In this document: piece by piece, positions 1 to 6,710 of the stretch
How the letters are laid out: every line of letters starts with the position of its first letter
Position numbering within the stretch: position 1 is the first letter of the stretch
DNA from: UMGS1279 sp045536815
GTDB taxonomy: Bacteria > Bacillota > Clostridia > Oscillospirales > Acutalibacteraceae
Direction: 5' to 3'
Length of the DNA stretch: 12,989 nt
NCBI GenBank assembly: GCA_045536815.1
Contig: JAZSOH010000007.1
Location: 1 to 12,989 of the forward strand
The notes under the pieces: model-generated
The model's input: only the letters and a program-made list of their open reading frames with translations
What the model was told of the DNA's origin: nothing
Database searches by the model: none
Translations under genes and position numbers: made by a program

Positions 1-86
1 CCTTACAAAAGGTAAATTTCCGTTTGCCGTTGCCTTGTCGCTTGTAATCCGTTAGGATAACGGCGCTTCGCAGTTTTGTAAAAGGA
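1..86. repeat. Edge sequence with an imperfect inverted repeat
   Basis: CCTTACAAAA at 1-10 is the imperfect reverse complement of TTTTGTAAAAGG at 75-86 (two extra A's in the right arm), and CCGTTA-GGA-TAACGG at 49-63 forms a small inner hairpin. No ORF is supported here. It may be the tail of a repeat or the 3' structure of a gene left of the window; I do not recognise it. Confidence 0.35.
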
Positions 87-104
87 TTAAATTTTCACTA
101 TGTG

Positions 105-133
105 TTGACAAATCTTTAAAATGGGTGTATAAT
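105..133 (+). promoter_or_regulatory. Sigma-A promoter of the trpB transcript
   Basis: A perfect -35 TTGACA (105-110) and a perfect -10 TATAAT (128-133) are separated by exactly 17 bases. Transcription should start near 140, which places the whole T-box leader on the RNA. Confidence 0.9.
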
Positions 134-144
134 ACAAAAAATAT

Positions 145-416
145 TAAATTAAACCTGTGATTAAGAGTAGTAGGAAAGGCAGTTTCTTTTAAAGAGAGCC
201 GCGGTTGGTGGAAGCCGGCAAAGAAATCTTTCTCAATGGACTTATGAGGGCAAACCGAAAAGCGTAGGGCTTAGTAGGGGCGACGGGTTTTCCACCCGTT
301 ATAAAGGGAACGTATATAAATGTATACGAAAAGGTGCATTCCGTTTGGAATGAATTTGGGTGGTACCGCAGGAATTATAACTCTTGTCCCATATTGGGGC
401 AGGAGTTTGTTTTTTG
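145..416 (+). promoter_or_regulatory. T-box leader, tryptophan specifier (UGG)
   Basis: This is a tRNA-sensing T-box riboswitch. Stem I shows the GAGAGCC motif (194-200) and the GGTTGGTGGAA distal-loop type sequence (202-212). The specifier loop reads CAA-TGG-ACTTATGAG, with TGG at 237-239, the tryptophan codon followed by the usual purine. A stem III-like hairpin (ACGGGT/ACCCGT, about 283-299) and a further hairpin CGTATA/TATACG (311-328) follow. The conserved T-box TGGGTGGTACCGC lies at 357-369. In the antiterminator, TGGG 357-360 can pair with CCCA 388-391 and GCAGG 368-372 with CTTGT 383-387, leaving TGGTACC as the tRNA-binding bulge. The same 383-391 bases form the 5' arm of the terminator, so the two folds exclude each other. 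Uncharged tRNA-Trp is expected to switch trpB on. Confidence 0.95.
379..416 (+). terminator. T-box regulated intrinsic terminator
   Basis: AACTCTTGTCCC (379-390) pairs with GGGGCAGGAGTT (396-407) over 12 bp with two G-U pairs, followed by a T-rich run TGTTTTTTG (408-416). It competes with the antiterminator for bases 383-391. Confidence 0.93.
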
Positions 417-504
417 ATAAAGGGGAAGATTTTTTTGGGACTTATACGATGGCGAAAATAAATAACTTATATAAAATTAAATTTAATTTAAGGGGTTTAT
501 TTTG

Positions 505-1740
505 ATGAACAAGTATAAAGATTTTGATAATTATTTAAAGGAATTTCCAAGCGAGGATGGCTATTTTGGTGAATATGGTGGCGCCTTTTTGCCTAAGGAA
601 CTTGAACCTGCATTTAAGGAGGCTAACGATGCTTATGAAGCAATTTGCCATTCAGCTCAGTTTATAAATGAGCTTAGAAGAATTAGAAAAGAGTTTCAGG
701 GTAGGCCTACTCCTGTTTACCACTGCGAAAGGCTTTCGAAACTTTTTGGTAATTGCCAAATTTATTTAAAGCGTGAAGACCTTAACCATACAGGCGCACA
801 TAAGCTTAATCACTGTATGGGCGAAGGCCTTTTGGCAAAATATATGGGCAAGAAAAAGCTTATTGCTGAAACAGGCGCAGGACAACACGGTGTTGCCCTT
901 GCAACAGCCGCCGCATATTTTGGTATGGAGTGCGACATTTATATGGGTGAGGTTGATATCGAAAAGCAGCACCCCAACGTTATCAGAATGAAGATGTTAG
1001 GCGCTAATGTTATACCGGTAACAAAGGGGCTTAAAACTCTTAAAGAAGCTGTTGACGCAGCTTTTGAAGCCTATCTTAATGAATATGATAATGCGATTTA
1101 CTGTATTGGCTCTGCTCTTGGCCCTCATCCGTTTCCTAAAATGGTAAGGGATTTTCAGTCTGTTATCGGTATAGAGGCAAGGGAACAGTTTTTCGATATG
1201 ACAGGCATTATGCCTGACGCTGTTTGTGCCTCGGTAGGCGGTGGTTCTAACTCTCTTGGTATGTTTACACCCTTCCTTTCCGACCCGGTTGAAATTTACG
1301 GTGTTGAGCCGCTTGGAAAGGGAAGTAATGTTGGTGACCACGCGGCAACTATGCAGTTTGGCACCAAGGGTCAGCTTCACGGATTTAAAAGCTATTTGCT
1401 TCAAGATGAAAATGGCGAGCCGCTTCCGGTTTATTCAATAGCAAGCGGACTTGATTATCCCGGTGTTGGTCCCGAACACGCATATTTAAGGGATGCCGGA
1501 AGAGTAAATTATGTTACCGCTTCGGACGAAGAAGCTATGGAGGCATTCTTCCTTCTTTGCAGATATGAGGGAATTATTCCGGCTATAGAAAGCGCTCACG
1601 CACTTGCTTATGCTATAAAATATGCAAAAGAGCATAAGAGCGGCTCTATTTTAGTTTGTCTTTCGGGTAGAGGCGATAAGGATATCGACTATGTTTATGA
1701 GAAATATGGTTGTGGAGAAAAATTTAATTTGAATAAATAG
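505..1740 (+). CDS. trpB: Tryptophan synthase beta subunit (solitary TrpB)
   Basis: TrpB is a cytosolic PLP enzyme that joins indole to L-serine to give L-tryptophan. The 411-residue product has the family length and landmarks: HTGAHK-LNH with the PLP-binding lysine at about K100, AETGAGQHG with the catalytic glutamate at about E122, the PLP-phosphate loop GGGSN at 245-249, GLDYPGVGPEH at 315-325 and SGRGDKD at 387-393. Local variants are LNH where INN is usual after the lysine, and ASVGGGSN for ACVGGGSN. I chose ATG 505 over the in-frame TTG 502 because AAGGGG (490-495) sits nine bases upstream. The gene is alone on its transcript: a T-box terminator precedes it and a strong terminator follows. 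No trpA is present, so salvage of external or locally made indole is the likely role. Function as a beta subunit is very likely; the salvage role is inference. Confidence 0.97.
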   Translation: MNKYKDFDNYLKEFPSEDGYFGEYGGAFLPKELEPAFKEANDAYEAICHSAQFINELRRIRKEFQGRPTPVYHCERLSKLFGNCQIYLKREDLNHTGAHKLNHCMGEGLLAKYMGKKKLIAETGAGQHGVALATAAAYFGMECDIYMGEVDIEKQHPNVIRMKMLGANVIPVTKGLKTLKEAVDAAFEAYLNEYDNAIYCIGSALGPHPFPKMVRDFQSVIGIEAREQFFDMTGIMPDAVCASVGGGSNSLGMFTPFLSDPVEIYGVEPLGKGSNVGDHAATMQFGTKGQLHGFKSYLLQDENGEPLPVYSIASGLDYPGVGPEHAYLRDAGRVNYVTASDEEAMEAFFLLCRYEGIIPAIESAHALAYAIKYAKEHKSGSILVCLSGRGDKDIDYVYEKYGCGEKFNLNK

Positions 1741-1743
1741 AAT

Positions 1744-1789
1744 AAAACTGGCGTAGAGTTGTTTAAAGCACTACGTCAGTTTTAATTTT
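1744..1789 (+). terminator. Intrinsic terminator of trpB
   Basis: AAAACTGGCGTAG (1744-1756) pairs with CTACGTCAGTTTT (1771-1783), 13 bp with one G-U pair, with a 14-nt loop and a following T-rich tract. It ends two bases before the -35 box of the next operon. Confidence 0.93.
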
Positions 1790-1791
1790 CC

Positions 1792-1820
1792 TTGAAAAAA
1801 GACAGTATCTTTGTTATAAT
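1792..1820 (+). promoter_or_regulatory. Promoter of the DRTGG / ATPase / hydrogenase operon
   Basis: TTGAAA (1792-1797), a 17-base spacer and a perfect TATAAT (1815-1820). The predicted start near 1827 leaves a 5' UTR of about 25 nt before the GTG start codon. Confidence 0.88.
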
Positions 1821-1851
1821 TAAAATATATACTAGAAGTGAGGTGCTTTTT

Positions 1852-2199
1852 GTGACTATTTTAGATGTTAAAAACATTCTTTCTGCCACAGTAATTTGCG
1901 GTGAGGAGTATTTGGACAAAGAGGTGCATACCGCTTGCGGCTCGGATATGATGAGCGACGTTTTGGCCTTTGTTAAGGACCAATCTGTTTTAATAACAGG
2001 CCTTTGCAATTCTCAGGTTATACGTACTGCCGAAATGATGGATATGATTTGTGTTTGCTTCGTTCGCGGCAAAATGCCCGATGAAACTATGATAGAACTT
2101 GCCGAAGAGTATGGTATTGTTTTAATGGCAACCGAAAAAAGAATGTTCTCGGCTTGCGGTAAACTTTATGAAAGTGGACTAAGGGGAGGCGCGAAATAA
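1852..2199 (+). CDS. DRTGG-domain protein of a sensory hydrogenase cluster
   Basis: This 115-residue protein is a single DRTGG-type domain from end to end. Family-like segments are CGEEYLDKEV near the N terminus, then GSDMMSDVLAFVKDQSVLITG, and PDETMIELAEEYGIVLMAT toward the C terminus. DRTGG domains also occur in multidomain proteins with CBS or phosphotransacetylase modules and are thought to bind a small ligand, but no biochemical role is certain. The start is GTG 1852, since GAGGTG (1840-1845) lies six bases before it; an upstream in-frame extension to 1792 would overlap the promoter and is rejected. It is the first gene of the operon, one base before the ATPase gene. In clostridial genomes this small protein is commonly found next to RsbW-like ATPases and hydrogenase-like Fe-S proteins, which matches this context. 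Family call is firm; function is open. Confidence 0.87.
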   Translation: MTILDVKNILSATVICGEEYLDKEVHTACGSDMMSDVLAFVKDQSVLITGLCNSQVIRTAEMMDMICVCFVRGKMPDETMIELAEEYGIVLMATEKRMFSACGKLYESGLRGGAK

Positions 2200-2200
2200 A

Positions 2201-2623
2201 ATGAGCGCTACCATGAAACTGCATTTTGAAGTATCGGGTGAGGATTTTACAAGAGCAGGTGAAGCTTCTGCAAAGGTGAAATCTAAGCTAAGGCAAATTG
2301 GTATTGACCCCGATGTTGTAAGAAAGGTTGCTATTGCCCTTTATGAAGGCGAAATCAACCTGGTTATCCATGCCGGCGGCGGTGAAATTTTTGTTGAAAT
2401 TTCGCCTGAGGAGATAGGTATGATATTAAAGGATGAAGGGCCCGGTATTGCCGATGTAGAAAAGGCTATGACTGCGGGTTATTCAACTGCCACAGAGAAT
2501 ATTCGTTCTTTAGGCTTTGGCGCGGGTATGGGTCTTCCTAATATGAAAAAATATACTGATGAGATGAAAATTGAAACCGAACTTGGTAAGGGTACAACAA
2601 TTTATATGAGAGTAAATCTTTAG
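2201..2623 (+). CDS. RsbW-like GHKL ATPase (anti-sigma / Ser-Thr kinase type)
   Basis: A 140-residue single HATPase_c (GHKL) domain. The N box has E49 and N53 in YEGEINLVIHA, the G1 box is DEGPGI (78-83), and the G2 box is GFGAGMGLPN (105-114). There is no phosphoacceptor histidine domain, so it is not a complete histidine kinase. Relatives such as RsbW and SpoIIAB phosphorylate serine or threonine on partner proteins and bind sigma factors. No anti-anti-sigma partner or sigma factor is in the window. ATG 2201 follows GGGGAGG (2183-2189) by 11 bases, slightly long; ATG 2213 is possible. The gene sits between the DRTGG and hydrogenase-like genes, so it may relay their redox or gas signal. The ATPase fold is clear, the target is unknown. 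Confidence 0.9.
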   Translation: MSATMKLHFEVSGEDFTRAGEASAKVKSKLRQIGIDPDVVRKVAIALYEGEINLVIHAGGGEIFVEISPEEIGMILKDEGPGIADVEKAMTAGYSTATENIRSLGFGAGMGLPNMKKYTDEMKIETELGKGTTIYMRVNL

Positions 2624-2633
2624 GAGTGACATA

Positions 2634-3905
2634 ATGTTTGATTTTATTCATTCTGTTTATCTCGACCCCGACAAATGCAAAGGGTGTATAAACTGTATTA
2701 AACGTTGTCCAACCGGTGCCATAAGGGTTAGGGGCGGAAAGGCGCACATTATAAAAGAATTTTGTATTGACTGCGGCGAATGTGTAAGGGTGTGCCCACA
2801 TCACGCAAAAAAAACAAAGTACGATTCTTTGGATACAATGAACGACTTTAAGTATAAAATTGCTTTGCCTGCGCCCTCGTTTTATGCCCAGTTTAATAAC
2901 GTTACCGATACTAGTATTATCTTAAAAGCGCTTATAAAACTTGGTTTTGACGATGTTTTTGAGGTTGCTGCTGCGGCCGAAATGGTTTCAGAGCTTACTA
3001 GGGAATATATTGAAAAGCACCCCGAGGGTAAACCGTATATAAGCACGGCTTGTCCCTCTATTGTAAGGCTTATAAGGGTTAGGTTTCCGTCCCTTATAGA
3101 AAAGCTTCTTCCAATAATTACGCCCGCCGATTTAGCGGCTTCTTTAGCTGTCAAAGAGGCTATGGAAAAAACCGGCCTTGAAAGAAAAGATATTGGTGTA
3201 TTTTTCCTTTCGCCCTGCCCCGCAAAGATAACTGCGGTACATAACCCTCTTGGAATAGAAAAAAGCGAAATTGACAGGGTATTGGCAATTAAAAAGGTTT
3301 ACACAAAACTTTTGCCCTTAATGGATGAGGCTGATGCAGGCGATAGTGAGCTTAAAAGAGCGGGACGAATTGGTATTAGCTGGGGCAAAAGCGGCGGTGA
3401 GGTTAGCGGCCTTTTAATTGATAGGTATATTGCCGCTGATGGCATTGAAAATGTAATTAAGGTGCTTGAAGATTTGGAAGACGGCAAGATTGCCGACCTT
3501 GACTTCGTTGAACTTAATTCCTGCATTGGCGGTTGTGTTGGCGGTGTTTTGCAGGTTGAAAATCCTTATATTGCAAAAACAAAACTTACATTGCTTAGAA
3601 AGTATATGCCTGTTGCAAGAACTCATCTTGACGGCAAAAATCCCGAGGATATGTTCTGGAAAAAAGAAATAGAATTTATGCCTGTTTTCCGTTTAGGCTC
3701 AAACACCAGGGAAAGCCTTGAACTTATGGCAAAAATTGATGAGCTTTTAGAGGAGCTTCCAGGCCTCGACTGTGGCTCTTGCGGGGCGCCTACTTGTAGG
3801 GCTCTTGCAGAAGATGTTATAAGGGGTGTGGCAAGTAAAAGAGACTGCATACATCTTCTTAAAAAGTATCTTCACAAAATTTCAAGCGATTTGAATTCGC
3901 TGTAG
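2634..3905 (+). CDS. Sensory-type (group D-like) [FeFe]-hydrogenase
   Basis: The 423-residue protein starts with a two-cluster ferredoxin domain (Cys15, 18, 21, 25 and Cys44, 47, 50, 54), continues with an [FeFe]-hydrogenase large-subunit domain and ends in a third Fe-S motif. H-cluster motifs are degenerate in the way seen in sensory groups: STACPS (137-142) keeps the H-cluster cysteine C140 but has A139 where catalytic enzymes have the proton-relay cysteine; SPCPAK (193-198) keeps C195; ELNSC-IGGC (293-301) keeps C297 and C301 with serine where methionine is usual. All four H-cluster ligands are therefore present. The C terminus carries C380-X2-C383-X4-C388-X16-C405, typical of group D, and no PAS domain as in group C. 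The Shine-Dalgarno GGAG overlaps the stop codon of the ATPase gene. Likely role: H2 or redox sensing through the neighbouring ATPase. Maturases HydEFG are not in the window. Confidence 0.92.
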   Translation: MFDFIHSVYLDPDKCKGCINCIKRCPTGAIRVRGGKAHIIKEFCIDCGECVRVCPHHAKKTKYDSLDTMNDFKYKIALPAPSFYAQFNNVTDTSIILKALIKLGFDDVFEVAAAAEMVSELTREYIEKHPEGKPYISTACPSIVRLIRVRFPSLIEKLLPIITPADLAASLAVKEAMEKTGLERKDIGVFFLSPCPAKITAVHNPLGIEKSEIDRVLAIKKVYTKLLPLMDEADAGDSELKRAGRIGISWGKSGGEVSGLLIDRYIAADGIENVIKVLEDLEDGKIADLDFVELNSCIGGCVGGVLQVENPYIAKTKLTLLRKYMPVARTHLDGKNPEDMFWKKEIEFMPVFRLGSNTRESLELMAKIDELLEELPGLDCGSCGAPTCRALAEDVIRGVASKRDCIHLLKKYLHKISSDLNSL

Positions 3906-3920
3906 AAAAGAATAATAAAA

Positions 3921-3954
3921 GTGGCTTAGGTTTTCCTAAGCCGCTTTTTGTTTT
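3921..3954. terminator. Bidirectional terminator between hydrogenase and pot operons
   Basis: GTGGCTTAGG (3921-3930), a TTTT loop and CCTAAGCCGC (3935-3944) form a 10-bp stem followed by TTTTTGTTTTG on the plus strand. On the minus strand the same stem is followed by ACTTTTATTATTC, so it can also end the convergent pot transcript. Confidence 0.9.
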
Positions 3955-3955
3955 G

Positions 3956-5083
3956 TTATGAAAGTTTAACCGATTCCCAAAGAAATTCATAATATGCTCT
4001 TATATCGGGGTCAATATCGTGAAAATACTGAACCTTTGGATAAACCTTTGGATATAAATATTCGTTGCCTTTAAGTGAATAATCTTCATTTTCTACAACC
4101 GAAGTGTTGGGGGAGGCATAGTAAATATATTCTGCAACCTCAAGAGCAACCTCGGGTTCCAAGAGAAAATTCATATAAAGTTTAGCTGCTTCTACATTCT
4201 TAGCGCCTTTGGGGATACAAATTGAATCAACAAAAATATTGGTGCCCTCTTTTGGATAAACAAACTCTAAATCAGGGTTGTTTTCCTGCATAAGTAAAAA
4301 GTCACCTGCATAGTAGGGGGCAATTGCCGCATCACCGTCTTCAAGCTTTTGAAAAATTTCGTCCATAACGTAAGACTGTAGAATTTCTTTTTGCTCAATA
4401 AGTTTTTCGGCCGCCTTGTCCCAAGTCTTTTTGTCGGTACTGTTAAGGTCTTGCCCTAAAAGGAGCTGTGCAATAGCAAAAGCATCTCGTGGGTTGTTAA
4501 AAGTTAAAATATCATCTTCATATTTTGGGTCCCACATGGTTTGCCAACTGTCAGGTTTTTCGCTTATTATTTTACTATTATAGATAAGACCAACCATACC
4601 AACACAGTAGGGAACTGAATATTCATTTCCTTTATCAAAATAAAGGTCTTTATATTTTTTGTCAATATACTTATAATTTGGTATGGTTTCGGCATCAAAT
4701 TTAATAAGCATATCTTCCTTTATAAGACGTTCAATCATATAATCCGATGGAATTATAATATCATAAGAAACGCCACCGCTTTTAAGCTTTGCATACATCG
4801 CTTCGTTATTTTCGTAGGTGGTGTAATTGATTTTTATGCCTGTAAGCTCAGTAAACTTTTTGTTTATATCCATAGAGCCTTCGGTACCGTCGGGAATATA
4901 TTCTCCCCAGTTAAAAACGTTAAGAGTGGTGCCTTTAAGTTCTTCAATATCGTAATTTCCTTCAAGGTTTAACTCATAGTCTGCGGGAAGTTCTGCATCC
5001 GAGGTATCTTCGACACAACCGCTAAAGCAAAGCAAAAACGAAAAAACAGTTAAAAGGCAAAGGAGTTTCTTTATATTTTTCAT
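3956..5083 (-). CDS. potD: Spermidine/putrescine-binding lipoprotein PotD
   Basis: This is the extracellular substrate-binding lipoprotein of the polyamine ABC importer. It has 375 residues: a lysine-rich start, a hydrophobic signal segment and a lipobox (LCFSGC) with the lipidated cysteine at about residue 23. Family segments are LNVFNWGEYIPDG, YDIIIPSDYMIERLI and VDSICIPKGAKN. By eye against E. coli PotD, the ligand-site Trp and Tyr of the W-x-E-Y motif and the Ser and Tyr of PSDY are kept. However, the D-x-x-E pair of the polyamine amine contact reads N-x-x-D here, and one tryptophan before the VDS aspartate is phenylalanine. Substrate preference (putrescine or spermidine) is therefore uncertain. 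It starts at ATG 5083, overlapping potC by ATGA, with GGAGG nine bases upstream. It is the last gene of the operon. Confidence 0.95.
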   Translation of the reverse strand: MKNIKKLLCLLTVFSFLLCFSGCVEDTSDAELPADYELNLEGNYDIEELKGTTLNVFNWGEYIPDGTEGSMDINKKFTELTGIKINYTTYENNEAMYAKLKSGGVSYDIIIPSDYMIERLIKEDMLIKFDAETIPNYKYIDKKYKDLYFDKGNEYSVPYCVGMVGLIYNSKIISEKPDSWQTMWDPKYEDDILTFNNPRDAFAIAQLLLGQDLNSTDKKTWDKAAEKLIEQKEILQSYVMDEIFQKLEDGDAAIAPYYAGDFLLMQENNPDLEFVYPKEGTNIFVDSICIPKGAKNVEAAKLYMNFLLEPEVALEVAEYIYYASPNTSVVENEDYSLKGNEYLYPKVYPKVQYFHDIDPDIRAYYEFLWESVKLS

Positions 5084-5886
5084 ATCTTTTCCTCCTTTTT
5101 CTTTTCAGCTCTCGACTGCGCTATGTTAATAAGAATAAGGAGGATTAAAACTGAAAGGAACATAAGGGTTGAAAGGGCATACATATCAGGTGTAACCCTA
5201 CGCTTTGTCATAGAGAAAATTTTAATTGGCAGAGTTTGGAAATTAGGTCCTGTTGTAAAATAACTTATTACAAAATCATCAAGAGAAAGCGTAAATGCCA
5301 TCATAAGACCGGTAACCACGCCGGGCATAATTGAAGGAAGCACTACTTTAAAAAATGCTTGTAAGGGTGTACAGCCCAAATCCCTAGCCGCTTCCGAAAG
5401 GTTATTGTCGGTTTGTTTTAATTTAGGTAAAACCGAAAGAATAACGTAGGGCAGGTTAAAGGTGATATGGGAAATAAGCATTGTGCCAAATCCAAGGGAG
5501 TTTTTACTGCCAACAAATGTGCCAACAAAAACAAATAAAAGCATAAGTGATATACCCGTCACAATATCGGGGTTCATCATAGGAATATTAGTTGTTGTCA
5601 TTGTGGCAGAACGTGCCCATTTCGATTTCATTCCATAAATGCCAACGGCGCTAAGCGTACCGAAAACGGTAGCGATTAGGGAAGAAAGAATTGCTAGAAT
5701 AAGGGTGTTTTTAAGGGCGTCGATAGTTGAACTGTCATTTATAAGTTCGCCGTACCATTTAAGCGAAAAACCGCCGAAATGAGAAGTGCTTCTTGCTGAG
5801 TTGAATGAAAAAACAATCATAACAAAAATCGGCGCGTATAAGAAAAGAAGTACCAAAGCGGTATATATTTTGGAGATAGTTTTCAT
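5080..5886 (-). CDS. potC: Polyamine ABC transporter permease PotC
   Basis: A 268-residue inner-membrane permease with about six hydrophobic segments, the usual size for PotC. The cytoplasmic ATPase-docking EAA loop is visible as EAARDLGCTPLQAFFKVVLP, followed by a glycine-rich MPGVVTG stretch. It pairs with PotB to form the transmembrane channel energised by PotA. The start ATG overlaps the potB stop (ATGA) and is preceded by GGAGGT at eight bases; the 3' end overlaps potD by four bases, indicating translational coupling. Assignment to PotC rather than PotB rests on gene order and on N-terminal family features such as YAPIFVMIVFSFN. Confidence 0.95.
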   Translation of the reverse strand: MKTISKIYTALVLLFLYAPIFVMIVFSFNSARSTSHFGGFSLKWYGELINDSSTIDALKNTLILAILSSLIATVFGTLSAVGIYGMKSKWARSATMTTTNIPMMNPDIVTGISLMLLFVFVGTFVGSKNSLGFGTMLISHITFNLPYVILSVLPKLKQTDNNLSEAARDLGCTPLQAFFKVVLPSIMPGVVTGLMMAFTLSLDDFVISYFTTGPNFQTLPIKIFSMTKRRVTPDMYALSTLMFLSVLILLILINIAQSRAEKKKEEKI

Positions 5887-6710
5887 ATTAAAATACCTCC
5901 GTCATCATCGTCTGCAAAGCGGTTCATTACGGCAAGGCTTATAAGTATAAGCACCATAAGAACAAGGGATATTGCGGCGCCAAGGTTGTAGTTATAGGAT
6001 GACTGGAATTGCATCTCAATAACGTCACCTATAAGCATTGTTTTGCCACCGCCAAGCTTTTGTGAAATATAGAACGTACTAACACTAGGTACAAAAACCA
6101 TAGTTATGCCCGAAATAACACCGGGCATACTTAGTGGAATTATAACCCTTCTAAGCCTTGAAATAGGGGACGAACCAAGGTCGGCCGCCGCTTCCAAAAG
6201 GCTTTTATCAATTTTAACCATAACGGTATAAATTGGTAAAATCATATAAGGAAGAAAATTGTAAACCATACCCAAAATAACTGCGGCAGGTGTGTTTATA
6301 AGGCGAAATGGACCGAGACCGATTTTGCCCAAAAGGGTGTTTATAATGCCTGTTCTTGCTAAAATGGTTATCCAGGAATATGTTCTTATAAGAAAGTTCA
6401 TCCACATAGGAAGCATTATAAGCATACTTAGCATTCTTTTTGCCGAGGCTTTCATATTCGACATAAAATAAGCAAGAGGATAGGCAACTATTAGACAAAT
6501 AACCGTAGCCTCAAAGGCATATAAAAGGGAAATACCAAAGGTTTTTGTATACCTTGTTAGCGAGGTGATATTGTCTAAAGTAAATGCGCCCGTTTTGTCG
6601 GTAAAGGCGTAATACGCAACCATAAAAAGCGGTACAATTATAAATATCGCAGACCAAACTATGTAAGGGGCGGAAACGAGTTTGTTTGTAAGTGAAGATT
6701 TTTTGTTCAA
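5883..6710 (-). CDS. potB: Polyamine ABC transporter permease PotB
   Basis: A 275-residue permease with six predicted membrane segments and the EAA loop EAAADLGSSPISRLRRVIIP. The segment MLPMWMNFLIRTYSWI is highly characteristic of PotB. The start codon is TTG at 6710, which overlaps the potA stop as TTGA; GGGGAGGG lies six bases upstream, supporting this rare start. It forms the membrane channel together with PotC. The very acidic C-terminal tail (DDDD followed by GGILI) is minor variation. Confidence 0.95.
   Translation of the reverse strand: MNKKSSLTNKLVSAPYIVWSAIFIIVPLFMVAYYAFTDKTGAFTLDNITSLTRYTKTFGISLLYAFEATVICLIVAYPLAYFMSNMKASAKRMLSMLIMLPMWMNFLIRTYSWITILARTGIINTLLGKIGLGPFRLINTPAAVILGMVYNFLPYMILPIYTVMVKIDKSLLEAAADLGSSPISRLRRVIIPLSMPGVISGITMVFVPSVSTFYISQKLGGGKTMLIGDVIEMQFQSSYNYNLGAAISLVLMVLILISLAVMNRFADDDDGGILI

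Noticed and set aside
320..505. 61-residue ORF inside the trpB leader
   Set aside because: It covers the T-box, antiterminator and terminator, and its sequence is explained by that RNA structure.
766..1404. Minus-strand and other-frame ORFs inside trpB
   Set aside because: Shadows of the strongly conserved trpB frame with no family similarity.
2201..2623. Sensor histidine kinase
   Set aside because: Only the GHKL ATPase domain is present; no H-box, sensor or membrane segment, and no response regulator nearby.
2634..3905. Catabolic group A [FeFe]-hydrogenase
   Set aside because: The relay cysteine and other catalytic residues are replaced and electron-transfer partner genes are absent; the C-terminal cluster motif fits a sensory group.
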